Positions 1 to 7,229 of a stretch of 38,475 nt of DNA are shown piece after piece; position 1 is the first letter of the stretch, and every line of letters begins with the position of its first letter. Source of the DNA: Pseudomonadota bacterium (lineage in GTDB: Bacteria > Pseudomonadota > Gammaproteobacteria > Xanthomonadales > Rhodanobacteraceae); NCBI GenBank assembly GCA_023430685.1, contig JAEYZH010000074.1, forward strand, positions 1 to 38,475, written 5' to 3'. The translations under genes were made by a program, and so were the position numbers. Under the pieces are notes generated by a model. That model had not been told where the DNA came from and ran no database searches. It saw nothing but the letters and a program-made list of their open reading frames with translations.

Positions 1-765
1 GGCAACACCTTCGTGCGCTTCGCCGACGAGGCGCAGAGCTGGCTCGCATCGGGCCTGCTCGCGCCCGAGAAGACCGCGGCCGACTGGCTCGCGCGCGACC
101 TCGTCGACATCGACGCCGCGCGCGTCGCGGAGGTCGAGTTGACGGCGGCCGACGGCAGTTCCGTGAAGATATCGAAGGCGGCCGAAGGCGACGCGGACTT
201 CACGCTCGCCGGCATCCCGAAAGGACGCGAGGCCGCATCGGCTTACGCGATCAACAGCCTCGCAGGTGCGCTCGACGGCGTGCGCTTCGACGACGTCGTG
301 CCGACCAGCGACTCGCCGGCCCCGGCATCTGCGCGCAAGGCACGCTATGCGACCTTCGACGGCCTCGTCGTCGACGTGGTCGCGTGGGAGGCCGACGGCA
401 AGCACTACGCACGTTTCGTCGCCACGCTCGACGATGCGAGAGCGGCATCGCACGCGCAATCCGCGGCTGCCGCGGCCGCAACGCCGAAGGCGCCGGCAGC
501 GGGCGGCGAGGACGATGCGAAGCCCGGCGCGGCGCACGCGGAGGCCGCGCCTGCAGCGGCTCCCGAGTCCGCGGCGGCGACGGACGCGCAGTCACGCCTT
601 GCGCGCATCAGGGACGAAGTCGCAGCGCTGCAGCGGCGTTTCGACGGCTGGACCTTCGTGGTGCCGGCTTACAAGTACGCCACGCTCGACAAGTCCCTCG
701 ACGACCTGCTGAAGCCGGTCGAGGCCGCGAAGCCCGCGGCCGGCAAGGCGGGTGCGAAGAAGTAA
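1..765 (+). CDS. DUF4340 domain-containing protein, 3' part (5' end outside window)
   Basis: The frame is open from the first base, so only the last 254 codons are present; the stop is TAA at 763-765. The visible part opens with a stretch like the DUF4340 family (NTFVRFADEAQSW, then SGLL), followed by beta-rich sequence, an Ala/Pro-rich low-complexity linker (about 145-190 of the visible part) and a final amphipathic segment ending PAAGKAGAKK. DUF4340 proteins usually sit beside ABC-type transporter genes of the GldF/GldG class; those genes would lie upstream and cannot be checked here. The function of the domain is unknown. A GC-only 12-bp hairpin follows the stop. Identity rests on recall of the family, without a profile search. 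Confidence 0.75.
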   Translation, partial: GNTFVRFADEAQSWLASGLLAPEKTAADWLARDLVDIDAARVAEVELTAADGSSVKISKAAEGDADFTLAGIPKGREAASAYAINSLAGALDGVRFDDVVPTSDSPAPASARKARYATFDGLVVDVVAWEADGKHYARFVATLDDARAASHAQSAAAAAATPKAPAAGGEDDAKPGAAHAEAAPAAAPESAAATDAQSRLARIRDEVAALQRRFDGWTFVVPAYKYATLDKSLDDLLKPVEAAKPAAGKAGAKK

Positions 766-774
766 CAGGCTTGC

Positions 775-802
775 GCCGCGCCGCCGCCCCCGGCGGCGCG
801 GC
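775..802. repeat. Perfect 12-bp GC-only inverted repeat, terminator-like without T tract
   Basis: The arms gccgcgccgccg (775-786) and cggcggcgcggc (791-802) are exact reverse complements around a 4-nt CCCC loop. It lies 10 bp after the DUF4340 stop and ends 20 bp before the DUF423 start. No T-run follows, so it is not a classical intrinsic terminator. It could act as a pause site, an mRNA 3'-end stabiliser or a Rho-assisted stop. Confidence 0.6.
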
Positions 803-822
803 ATGCTACCGACGGAGTCTCC

Positions 823-1230
823 ATGTCGCAGCGTTTCGCGGGTGGGTGCGTGGTGATTGCCGCGATTGCCGGTGCGAGCGCGGTCGCGGCAGGCGCCTTC
901 GGTGCGCACGGCCTGCGCGAGGTGCTCGACGAATCCGCGCGCGCGCGATGGCGCACCGCGGTCGACTACCACGCCTGGCACGCGTTCGCACTGCTCGCCA
1001 CCGGCATCCTCGCGCGCTCGCGGAGCTCCCTGGCGCTGCGTTCCGCGGCCGTCGCTTTCGTGCTCGGGACCGTCGTGTTCAGCGGCAGCCTCTATGCGCT
1101 CGCGCTCGGTGCGCCGCGCGTGATCGGAACGATGACGCCCATCGGCGGGTTGGCCTTCGTCGCGGGCTGGATCGCGCTCGCGGTGGAAGGTTGGGGGATT
1201 GCGAGCGCGCAGCGCGAGATTGGGCCGTAG
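823..1230 (+). CDS. DUF423 family small membrane protein
   Basis: This is a 135-residue polytopic inner-membrane protein of the DUF423 (YgdD/TMEM256-like) family, whose biochemical role is not established. Family signatures are GAFGAHGL (residues 24-31), DYHAWHAFAL (48-57), FSGSLYALAL (86-95) and TPIGGLAFVAGW (105-116). About four hydrophobic segments are visible, near residues 7-25, 50-63, 73-95 and 103-121, which fits the usual 120-135 residue length. The ATG at 823 is preceded by a GGAG about 6 nt upstream, which supports this start. It converges on the VanY-like gene with only 2 bp between stop codons. Confidence 0.88.
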   Translation: MSQRFAGGCVVIAAIAGASAVAAGAFGAHGLREVLDESARARWRTAVDYHAWHAFALLATGILARSRSSLALRSAAVAFVLGTVVFSGSLYALALGAPRVIGTMTPIGGLAFVAGWIALAVEGWGIASAQREIGP

Positions 1231-1232
1231 GC

Positions 1233-1814
1233 TCAGCGGCTTCGCCAGCACCAGTGCCAAGGCTCGTAGGCGATGCCGTGGCGGTTGTCGCGCGGATAGG
1301 ACAGGTTGAACCGGAACCGTCCCGCCTCGCGCATGAGCCACGCGAACGCGGGAGAGTCTTCGAATGCCTGTTCGAGCGCGGGGTAGCCCGGCGTCGTGAG
1401 GTCGAGTGCGCGCCCGGTATGGTGTTCGCTGTAGCCGGGCGCCGCGCTCACCGCGAGGATCTGCGCGATCGATTCGCCGCGCTCGCGCTTGCGTTGCAGG
1501 ATGCCGAGCTGGTAGCTGGCCGAGCGGAACGCCGAAACCACCTCGAGTGCGACGCCATCGTCGAGCGCGTCGGCGCGCATGCGCAGGAACGCGCGCGCGG
1601 CGCGCGGCTCGAGCCATTGCACGCGTCCGTGGACGTCGGTTCCGATCGGCGCGAGCTCACGCGGCTCGCGCTGCAGCCGCAGCGCGCGCGTGCGACCGTA
1701 GTCGCGTGGCACGCCGAGCGCGTGCGCAGTGCGCAGCGCGAGCGCGCGTTGCGCCGCGTCGCAGCGCAGCGGAGCGGCTGCATCGGGCGTCGGGCCGCGT
1801 CCCGCGTGTTTCAC
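1233..1814 (-). CDS. D-alanyl-D-alanine carboxypeptidase / VanY-like (peptidase M15B)
   Basis: Zinc peptidase of the VanY/DdcY type, expected to trim D-Ala from peptidoglycan stem peptides. The metal-site signature SEHHTGRALD and the downstream EPWHW motif supply the His/Asp/His ligands. The protein also has the family's SAFRSASYQ segment before the first motif. I place the start at GTG 1814-1812, which overlaps the upstream TGA in a GTGA arrangement and gives 193 residues; this suggests translational coupling. An ATG further upstream at 1874 would overlap the DUF3887 gene by about 64 bp and add an unlikely Arg-rich leader. No clear signal peptide is visible at the GTG start, so export is unproven. 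Confidence 0.82.
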   Translation of the reverse strand: MKHAGRGPTPDAAAPLRCDAAQRALALRTAHALGVPRDYGRTRALRLQREPRELAPIGTDVHGRVQWLEPRAARAFLRMRADALDDGVALEVVSAFRSASYQLGILQRKRERGESIAQILAVSAAPGYSEHHTGRALDLTTPGYPALEQAFEDSPAFAWLMREAGRFRFNLSYPRDNRHGIAYEPWHWCWRSR

Positions 1815-2473
1815 GGCGTCGAGAGCTGGAGCGGCTTGACGTAGAAGCCGGCGATGCGTCCGTCGCTGCCGCACGAGGTCTGGGCGTAGAGGTTCGCTCT
1901 CTCGAACACCAGCGGAATCGTGACGACGACATAGCCTTCATGCTTGCCCGGGTGCGACTGGCCGCGCGCGGTGAGCGCACCGAACTGGTCGAGCGAACGC
2001 CACGCGTCGCGGAACTGCGCGACGGTCAGCGCGGCGTGCATCTTCGCATCGAAGTCGCGCGTCGCCTTGTCGAAATCGCCAGCCTGGGCCGCGTCGAGCA
2101 GTGCGCCCGCACGTGCAACGCAGGCATCGACCTGGCGCTTCTCCGCGTTGGCATCCTCGCCAGCGCGGCCCTTGACGTCGACTTCCGGCGCTGCAGGCGC
2201 GGCCGCCGGGTCGGCCGGCGACTCGCCATCGTCCGCTGGAACCGGCGCCGGGTCGGACACTGGCGCTACGGCAGCGGGGGGGTCCGATTCCGGCGTCGCC
2301 GCGGCTGCCTGCGGGGCCGGCGCGCCGTCGTCGTCGGAGGCCTTGCCGTCCTTCGCGCGCGCCAGCGCATCGACGTCGATCTCCGCGGCGGGCAGCGGTT
2401 GCGCGTCCTGCGCCACGGCGGCGAGCGGGAACGAGGCGAGCAGCGCGGACAAGGCGAGGCGGGTGATGGACAT
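1811..2473 (-). CDS. Secreted DUF3887-like protein
   Basis: A 220-residue exported protein. Residues 1-22 (MSITRLALSALLASFPLAAVA, then QD) form a good Sec signal peptide. A long Ala/Pro/Asp linker follows (about 25-105). The C-terminal domain (about 113-220) contains GALLDAAQAGDFDKATRDFD and QFGALTARGQ, the pattern of DUF3887 (fold related to NTF2-like domains, function unknown). Two Cys residues (in the QVDACVARAG and QTSCGSDG contexts) could form a disulfide. The ATG at 2473 has a GGAG about 9 nt upstream; an earlier in-frame Met at 2509 would put 12 polar residues ahead of the signal peptide. The stop overlaps the GTG of the VanY-like gene, implying one transcript. Confidence 0.72.
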   Translation of the reverse strand: MSITRLALSALLASFPLAAVAQDAQPLPAAEIDVDALARAKDGKASDDDGAPAPQAAAATPESDPPAAVAPVSDPAPVPADDGESPADPAAAPAAPEVDVKGRAGEDANAEKRQVDACVARAGALLDAAQAGDFDKATRDFDAKMHAALTVAQFRDAWRSLDQFGALTARGQSHPGKHEGYVVVTIPLVFERANLYAQTSCGSDGRIAGFYVKPLQLSTP

Positions 2474-2498
2474 GGATCGGTCTCCGGTGCCGGAACGT

Positions 2499-2524
2499 GG
2501 CCCGCGCACGCTAGCACGCGTGGG
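2499..2524. repeat. Imperfect 26-bp dyad upstream of DUF3887 gene
   Basis: Centred on the palindrome GCTAGC, the two 13-nt arms match at 10 positions; the three mismatches are transitions that could be wobble pairs in RNA. It lies in the 77-bp gap between the RHH gene and the DUF3887 gene. On the minus strand TAGCGT within it resembles a -10 box. It could be a weak terminator for the SPFH operon or part of the next promoter. Confidence 0.3.
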
Positions 2525-2550
2525 CCGATCCGCGCTGAATCGCGCGCCCC

Positions 2551-2733
2551 TCAGGGCGGATCGGCAGGCGCCTGCGCAGCGTCTTCGCGCAGGCGCCCGC
2601 GCTCGCGCAGCGCCTCGCGCAATACGTACTCGATCTGCGCATTGAGCGAACGCAGTTCGTCCTCGGACCAGCGCTGCATCGCGTCGAGCACGGCTGCGCT
2701 GATCCTGAGCGGATAGGCCTTGCGCTCGGCCAC
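2551..2733 (-). CDS. Small Arc-type ribbon-helix-helix protein, SPFH partner
   Basis: A 60-residue protein starting at GTG 2733, 4 nt after the SPFH stop codon. Residues 5-11 (KAYPLRI) form the expected beta-strand, 12-26 helix A and 31-45 (NAQIEYVLREALRER) helix B. The pattern, strand then AMQRWSEDELRSLNAQIEYVLREAL, matches Arc-family DNA-binding domains. Such proteins dimerise, insert the paired strands in the major groove and often bind tandem sites cooperatively. An adjacent SPFH gene is, from memory, a recurring arrangement in Xanthomonadales. No toxin-like partner is visible, so I do not call a toxin-antitoxin pair. Two GATATCA repeats upstream of the SPFH gene are the natural candidate operator. 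Because the start is GTG, gene callers may miss or extend it. Confidence 0.78.
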   Translation of the reverse strand: MAERKAYPLRISAAVLDAMQRWSEDELRSLNAQIEYVLREALRERGRLREDAAQAPADPP

Positions 2734-2737
2734 GGTC

Positions 2738-3616
2738 TCAACCGGTGTAGAGCGTGCCGGTGTTGACCACCGGCTGCGTGCCGCGTTCGCCGCACAGCAC
2801 GACCAGCAGGTTGCTGACCATCGCCGCACGCCGTTCGTTGTCGAGGTCGACCACGCCGCGCTTGCCGAGTTCGGCGAGTGCCATCTCGACCATGCTGACG
2901 GCGCCCTCGACGATCCGCTCCCGCGCGGCGACGATCGCGCCGGCCTGCTGCCGCTGCAGCATCGCCTGCGCGATTTCCTGCGCGTAGGCGAGGTGGCTGA
3001 TGCGTGCCTCGATCACCTTGACGCCGGCCTGCCCGAGCCGCTGCTGGATCTCGCTGCGCAGGTGCGCGTTGACCTCGTCGCCATGGCTCCGCAGCGAAGC
3101 CTCTTTCGGATCGTTCGCGTCGTAGGGATAGCTCTGCACCATCTGGCGCAGGGCCGCCTCGGACTGGATCTGCACGAAGTTCTCGTAGTCGTCCACGCAG
3201 AACATCGCCTCGGCGGTGTCGACGACCTGCCACACCACCACGGCCGCGACGTCGACCGGATTGCCGTCTGCGTCGTTGACCTTGAGCTTGCCCGATTCGA
3301 AGTTGCGCACGCGCAGGGAGATGCCGTGCTTGGTGAAGAACGGATTGGTCCAGTGCAGGCCCTCGTCTCGCACGGTACCGGTATAGCGACCGAACAACTG
3401 CAGGACCTTGCCCTGGTTGGGCTGCACCTGGAAGAAGCCCTTGTTGAGGAACATCAGCAGGGCGACCACCAGCGCGAACGGGAACAGCACGAACGGATGC
3501 GGCGCGGCCTGCGCCTGCACCGTCGTCACGATGGCGTAGCCGAGCAGCAGCCAGGCCACGATCAGGGCGAGGATCATCGGGATGCCGGGCAGCGCAAACC
3601 CGTTGCGTTCGTTCAT
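2738..3616 (-). CDS. SPFH (stomatin/prohibitin) domain membrane protein
   Basis: A 292-residue protein. Two N-terminal hydrophobic segments (about 12-35 and 43-63) anchor it in the inner membrane. An SPFH/band 7 domain follows (about 64-250): NQGKVLQLFGRYTGTVRDEG, VAAVVVWQVVDTAEAMF, SEAALRQMV and the helical LAYAQEIAQAMLQRQQAGAIVAARE part. Family members form membrane microdomain scaffolds and modulate partner proteases or transporters; the partner here is unknown. The ATG at 3616 has an exceptionally strong SD sequence, GGAGGAGG, 6 nt upstream, lying inside a perfect inverted repeat. The RHH gene follows after 4 nt, so the two are co-transcribed. Confidence 0.9.
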   Translation of the reverse strand: MNERNGFALPGIPMILALIVAWLLLGYAIVTTVQAQAAPHPFVLFPFALVVALLMFLNKGFFQVQPNQGKVLQLFGRYTGTVRDEGLHWTNPFFTKHGISLRVRNFESGKLKVNDADGNPVDVAAVVVWQVVDTAEAMFCVDDYENFVQIQSEAALRQMVQSYPYDANDPKEASLRSHGDEVNAHLRSEIQQRLGQAGVKVIEARISHLAYAQEIAQAMLQRQQAGAIVAARERIVEGAVSMVEMALAELGKRGVVDLDNERRAAMVSNLLVVLCGERGTQPVVNTGTLYTG

Positions 3617-3622
3617 CGTGCA

Positions 3623-3646
3623 CCTCCTCCGGTAGTCCGGAGGAGG
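3623..3646 (-). promoter_or_regulatory. Perfect 10-bp inverted repeat containing the SPFH Shine-Dalgarno
   Basis: On the + strand, cctcctccgg (3623-3632) and ccggaggagg (3637-3646) are exact reverse complements around a 4-nt loop. In minus-strand RNA the 3' arm is the GGAGGAGG ribosome-binding site of the SPFH gene, so a transcript carrying both arms would have its SD masked. The outer edge abuts a GATATC repeat. It may act in RNA, in DNA as an operator, or both. Confidence 0.65.
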
Positions 3647-3673
3647 ATATCAAAGTGATATCACGCGTGCCAA
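3644..3673 (-). promoter_or_regulatory. Candidate SPFH-RHH promoter with two GATATCA operator repeats
   Basis: GATATCA occurs at 3646-3652 and 3657-3663 on the + strand, 11 bp apart (one helical turn); each contains the palindrome GATATC. On the minus strand TTGGCA (3673-3668) resembles a -35 box. After 17-18 nt come ATATCC/TATCCT, a fair -10. The repeats therefore lie across the spacer and -10, where a bound RHH dimer pair would block polymerase. Autoregulation by the adjacent RHH protein is inference. Confidence 0.5.
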
Positions 3674-3682
3674 GCCTTGCGT

Positions 3683-4237
3683 TCAGCGGATTTCGGACGA
3701 CCCGCGTCGCGGCGGCAGCATCCGCCGCAGCGTGTCGTCGCGCAGCAGGTAGTGGTGCGCAAGCCCAGCGGCTGCGTGCGCGATCGCAAGCCACATGAGG
3801 ACGTCGCCCGCGGTTTCATGCCAGTCCTCGAAGTCCTCCGACAGCGCCTTGTCGACAGGCACGAGGCCCTGCAGTGGCAATCCGAGGAAGTCCCAGTCCT
3901 TGCCCGAAGTGGCCATCATCGCGATCCCGAGCAGGGGCACGGCGAGCACCAGCAGGTAAAGGACCGCGTGCACGAGCCGCGCAACCAGGTCCTGCCAGTG
4001 CGCCGGAGGCGGCGTGATCGGTGGAACCGGGGCCCGCAACCTCACGAGCAGGCGCGGCAGCGTGAGCAGCAGCACCGCGATGCCGAACTGCATGTGCCCC
4101 CACTTGATGCCCTCGCGCAGCGCGGAACCGCGTTCGAACCAGCCGCGGGTTTCGATCAGGACCAGTGCGAGCGTGACCGCGAGCGCGACCAGCCAGTGCA
4201 AGCGCCTTGCCCAAGGGGTGTAGTGCGACGTGCCCAT
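3683..4237 (-). CDS. Cytochrome b561 family protein
   Basis: A 184-residue inner-membrane di-haem cytochrome b of the CybB/COG3038 family, expected to pass electrons between the quinone pool and an acceptor. Four hydrophobic helices are visible, with His residues in the family positions: RRLHWLVA in helix 1, KWGHMQFG in helix 2, LVHAVLYLL in helix 3, and WHETAGDVL/IAHAAAGLAHH around helix 4. I chose ATG 4237 because GGAGG lies 5-6 nt upstream and it begins directly before MGTSHYTPWARRLHW; an ATG at 4264 would add nine polar residues. The natural electron partner cannot be told from the context. Confidence 0.87.
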   Translation of the reverse strand: MGTSHYTPWARRLHWLVALAVTLALVLIETRGWFERGSALREGIKWGHMQFGIAVLLLTLPRLLVRLRAPVPPITPPPAHWQDLVARLVHAVLYLLVLAVPLLGIAMMATSGKDWDFLGLPLQGLVPVDKALSEDFEDWHETAGDVLMWLAIAHAAAGLAHHYLLRDDTLRRMLPPRRGSSEIR

Positions 4238-4291
4238 GACGACCTCCGAGTTGGCTTGGTCCATTGGATGCGCTCGCGCGCGTGCGCGTGA

Positions 4292-4308
4292 TGCGGCAGG
4301 TCGCCGCA
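4292..4308. repeat. 6-bp inverted repeat upstream of cytochrome b561 gene
   Basis: TGCGGC (4292-4297) and GCCGCA (4303-4308) are separated by 5 bp in the 87-bp gap between the transglutaminase-like and cytochrome genes. It could be a small hairpin or a protein site; no promoter elements are convincing here. Confidence 0.25.
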
Positions 4309-4324
4309 CCGTGACGCCGCCGGT

Positions 4325-5773
4325 TCAGCGCGTTGTGTCGACGGGCAGGCTGTCGGAGCGTTCGATGCGGATGCGCCCGAGCATGTCGAGTCCCGCGTAG
4401 AAGTGCCAGGGATCGCCATCGCCGGTCGCGAGCGCGATATGCGCCGCGTCGAAACCGTCCAGTGCGGCGTCGTAACCGCGCCAACGACCGTCGGTCCAGG
4501 CCTGGACCCACGCATGCGGCACGAACACCTGGTCGCGGCCGCCGAAGCCCGGCGCGTAGGCAAGGCCGTCGACGACGCGCGTCGGAATCCCGCTCGCGCG
4601 CGCGAGGGCCGCGAGCAGCACCGCGTGTTCGGTGCAGTCACCTTCGGGCGCGCGCACGACCTCGAGCGCGGAGGCGTAACCGACGTCGAGGCTCTTGGTC
4701 CGGATGTAGTCGCGCACGAATGCCTCGAGGCGCTGCATGCGTTCGCCCGCCGTGGCGGCGCCTGCGGTCGCGCGTGCGGCGAGCGCGACCACTTCGGGCT
4801 CGGTGCTCTGCAGCCAGTCGTTGGGCGCGCGGTCGTCCGCGACCGGAGGCGCCTGGTGGCCCGCTTCGGCCTCGTCGCGGATCGTGACGATCCAGCGGTC
4901 ACCCTCGCGCCGCACCTGCTGTTCGTCGGTGGTCGGCAGCGCCAGCGCGCCACCGTCGCGCGCCACCAGCGTGTGCCGCATCGTGCCGGACAGTTCCTGC
5001 GTCGACAGCGCGCGCGGCGCGCGCGCGAGCGTGCGTTCGAACACGTCGGTGCCCTGGTTCGGCGCGGTCGCGCAGGCCCGGTCGCAGGCGAGCAGCACGA
5101 GGTCGACGCCCATCAGCGGCATCGTCATCTTGTGCACTGCCTGCTCCGCGTCGATCCAGACACGGCTCGTCATCGAGGCACCCGGGAACGCGATGACCTG
5201 CTGGATCGGCACAAGCGTGCGCGCGCCGCCGGGCAGGTCCACGCGTTCCGCCGCGCCGACGGTGCCGTCGATGCGCACGCTCGTGAGGGTCGAGGGCTGG
5301 AACGTCAGCAGGGAATGGCGCGACCCGGGCGCGAGGCCCGCCCGCGCGGTCGCGAGGCGCTGGCCTTCGGCGAGCAGCGCACCACGCGGCCAGTCGATGC
5401 GGCGCGGCTGGCTGCCACCGGCGCCGCGGATCGTGACCTCGGCGTGGTCGCCTTCGACGCGGCCTTCGGTCACGGTTTCCTGGTCCGACAGTCGCGTCGC
5501 GTTGCGGAACGAGATCGGCTCACCCGTCGGCGTCTCGACCGAGGTCTCGCTGCTGCCGAGCGCGATGCGCGTGCCGGCGCGGTCGAGCACGAGTTCGAGC
5601 GACTGCGTCGTCGTGACGGTGCCCGCGCGTTCCTCGCGCGTGGCCTCGAAGCTTCCGATCTTGCGGCCATCGAGCAGCACCGTGAACCACTGCTGCGCAG
5701 GTGGAGCGGCGCACGCCGCTGGAGCGGCGATGATGGCGCCGGCGAGCGCGAGGCAACGCAAGAGTAGGGCCAT
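4325..5773 (-). CDS. Secreted transglutaminase-like (papain-fold) protein
   Basis: A 482-residue protein with a signal peptide (residues 1-22, MALLLRCLALAGAIIAAPAACA). A long beta-rich N-terminal region (about 25-250) contains WFTVLLDGRKIGSFEATREE. The C-terminal transglutaminase-like domain (about 340-460) carries a full Cys-His-Asp set: Cys380 in GDCTEH, His420 in HAWVQAW and Asp435 in GYDAALD. Bacterial members are usually peptidases or have unknown substrates rather than cross-linking enzymes. An AGGA 8 nt before ATG 5773 supports the start; the ATG at 5782 has no usable spacing. Cys21 is preceded by PAA, a poor lipobox, so I favour periplasmic release. Substrate unknown. Confidence 0.82.
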   Translation of the reverse strand: MALLLRCLALAGAIIAAPAACAAPPAQQWFTVLLDGRKIGSFEATREERAGTVTTTQSLELVLDRAGTRIALGSSETSVETPTGEPISFRNATRLSDQETVTEGRVEGDHAEVTIRGAGGSQPRRIDWPRGALLAEGQRLATARAGLAPGSRHSLLTFQPSTLTSVRIDGTVGAAERVDLPGGARTLVPIQQVIAFPGASMTSRVWIDAEQAVHKMTMPLMGVDLVLLACDRACATAPNQGTDVFERTLARAPRALSTQELSGTMRHTLVARDGGALALPTTDEQQVRREGDRWIVTIRDEAEAGHQAPPVADDRAPNDWLQSTEPEVVALAARATAGAATAGERMQRLEAFVRDYIRTKSLDVGYASALEVVRAPEGDCTEHAVLLAALARASGIPTRVVDGLAYAPGFGGRDQVFVPHAWVQAWTDGRWRGYDAALDGFDAAHIALATGDGDPWHFYAGLDMLGRIRIERSDSLPVDTTR

Positions 5774-5988
5774 CGGCGGCATCCTGGAACACGAGGTCGC
5801 ATTGTGCCCCGAAACAGCCTTCGAGACGCAGCGCACCGAGCGCACCGACGAAGCAGGGGGACGATGCATGCAGGCGTTCCGCGGCCTGTTGCGTCTGCTG
5901 CGTGCTTCAGTCTGCCGGCGCGCCGTCCGGCCGCCCGGCAGGCGCACCGCGTTCGTCGCCGATCGGCCTCGACTACGTCGGTCCCGAC

Positions 5989-5994
5989 TACAAT
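5989..5994 (+). promoter_or_regulatory. Candidate -10 box (TACAAT) of purT
   Basis: TACAAT ends 28 bp before the purT ATG, giving a short leader. A good -35 is not seen at 16-18 bp. The rest of the 249-bp divergent region (5774-6022) shows only GC-rich sequence, including a 7-bp dyad (ctgccgg/ccggcag), and no further gene that I can support. Confidence 0.4.
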
Positions 5995-6022
5995 TGCGCT
6001 CCCGCTCCCGAGGTCCACGCGC

Positions 6023-7204
6023 ATGCAGGCATTCGGCACTCCGCTCACCGAGGGCGCGCTGCGCGTGATGCTGCTCGGCAGCGGCGAGCTCGGCAAGGAA
6101 GTCGCGATCGAGCTGCAGCGGTTCGCGGTCGAGGTGATCGCGGTCGACCGCTACGCGAATGCGCCCGCGATGCAGGTCGCGCATCGTTCGCACGTCGTCG
6201 ACATGCTCGACGGCGCGGCGCTGCGCGCGGTGATCGCGCGCGAACGACCGCATCTGGTGGTGCCGGAGATCGAGGCGATCCATACGCCGACGCTGGTCGA
6301 ACTCGAGCGCGAGGGCCTCGTGGTGGTGCCGACCGCGCGCGCGACCTGGCTCACGATGGACCGCGAAGGCATCCGCCGGCTCGCGGCCGAGGAACTCGGC
6401 CTGCCGACCTCGCCGTACCGCTTCGTCGACACGCGCGCCGAGTACCACGACGCGATCGCGGCGATCGGCCTGCCGTGCGTGGTCAAGCCGGTGATGAGCA
6501 GCTCGGGCAAGGGCCAGAGCACGCTGCGCACGCGCGCGGACATCGACGTCGCGTGGGACTACGCGCAGTCCGGCGGGCGCGCGGGCCGGGGGCGCTGCAT
6601 CGTCGAGGGCTTCGTCGACTTCGATTTCGAGATCACGCAGCTGACCGTGCGCCATGCGGGCGGCACCTCGTTCTGCGAGCCGATCGGGCACCGGCAGGAA
6701 CACGGCGACTATCGCGAGTCCTGGCAGCCGCAACCGATGAGCGTGGCCGCACTGGACGAGGCACGGCGCCAGGCCGGGGCGATCACCGCGGCGCTCGGGG
6801 GTCGTGGCGTGTTCGGCGTGGAGTTCTTCGTCAAGGGCGACGCGGTGATCTTCTCCGAAGTCAGTCCGCGCCCGCACGACACCGGCCTCGTCACGCTGGT
6901 GTCGCAGGACCTGTCCGAGTTCGCGCTGCACGCACGCGCGATCCTCGGCTTGCCGATCCCGGTGATTCGCCAACTCGGCCCGTCTGCTTCCTGCGCGGTA
7001 CTCGCGAGCGGCGACGGCGACTGTCCGCGCTACCGTGGGGTGGCCGACGCGCTGGTCGAGGCCGACACCGCGCTGCGCTTGTTCGGCAAGCCGTCCGTGC
7101 GCGGACAGCGACGGATGGCCGTCACGCTCGCGCGCGACGTCGACATCGAGTCCGCGATCGCCAAGGCCGTGCGCGCCGCCGCAGGCCTCGGCATCGATCC
7201 CTGA
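6023..7204 (+). CDS. purT: Formate-dependent phosphoribosylglycinamide formyltransferase PurT
   Basis: A 393-residue ATP-grasp enzyme that makes formyl-GAR from GAR, formate and ATP in purine synthesis, replacing folate-dependent PurN. Visible landmarks are GSGELGKE (19-26), the EIEAIHTPTLVELE segment (82-95), the ATP-grasp core KPVMSSSGKGQS (155-166) and the C-terminal EVSPRPHDTG with the SQDLSEFALHARAILGL stretch. Length matches the family (about 390-400). ATG 6023 begins MQAFGTPLTEGALRVMLLGSGE as expected; the frame stays open upstream but that part is Arg/Pro-rich and not family-like. It stands alone, facing a convergent beta-helix gene. Confidence 0.96.
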   Translation: MQAFGTPLTEGALRVMLLGSGELGKEVAIELQRFAVEVIAVDRYANAPAMQVAHRSHVVDMLDGAALRAVIARERPHLVVPEIEAIHTPTLVELEREGLVVVPTARATWLTMDREGIRRLAAEELGLPTSPYRFVDTRAEYHDAIAAIGLPCVVKPVMSSSGKGQSTLRTRADIDVAWDYAQSGGRAGRGRCIVEGFVDFDFEITQLTVRHAGGTSFCEPIGHRQEHGDYRESWQPQPMSVAALDEARRQAGAITAALGGRGVFGVEFFVKGDAVIFSEVSPRPHDTGLVTLVSQDLSEFALHARAILGLPIPVIRQLGPSASCAVLASGDGDCPRYRGVADALVEADTALRLFGKPSVRGQRRMAVTLARDVDIESAIAKAVRAAAGLGIDP

Positions 7205-7213
7205 TCCGGCGAC

Positions 7214-7229
7214 GCGCGCGGTCGCGCGC
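7214..7229. repeat. Short GC palindrome between convergent genes
   Basis: GCGCGCG (7214-7220) and CGCGCGC (7223-7229) form a near-continuous palindrome in the 25-bp gap between the purT stop and the beta-helix stop. It could pair in either transcript. There is no T tract. Confidence 0.3.

Noticed and set aside
2551..3616. Toxin-antitoxin module formed by the RHH protein and its neighbour
   Set aside because: The partner is a 292-residue SPFH membrane protein, not a toxin-sized or toxin-like protein.
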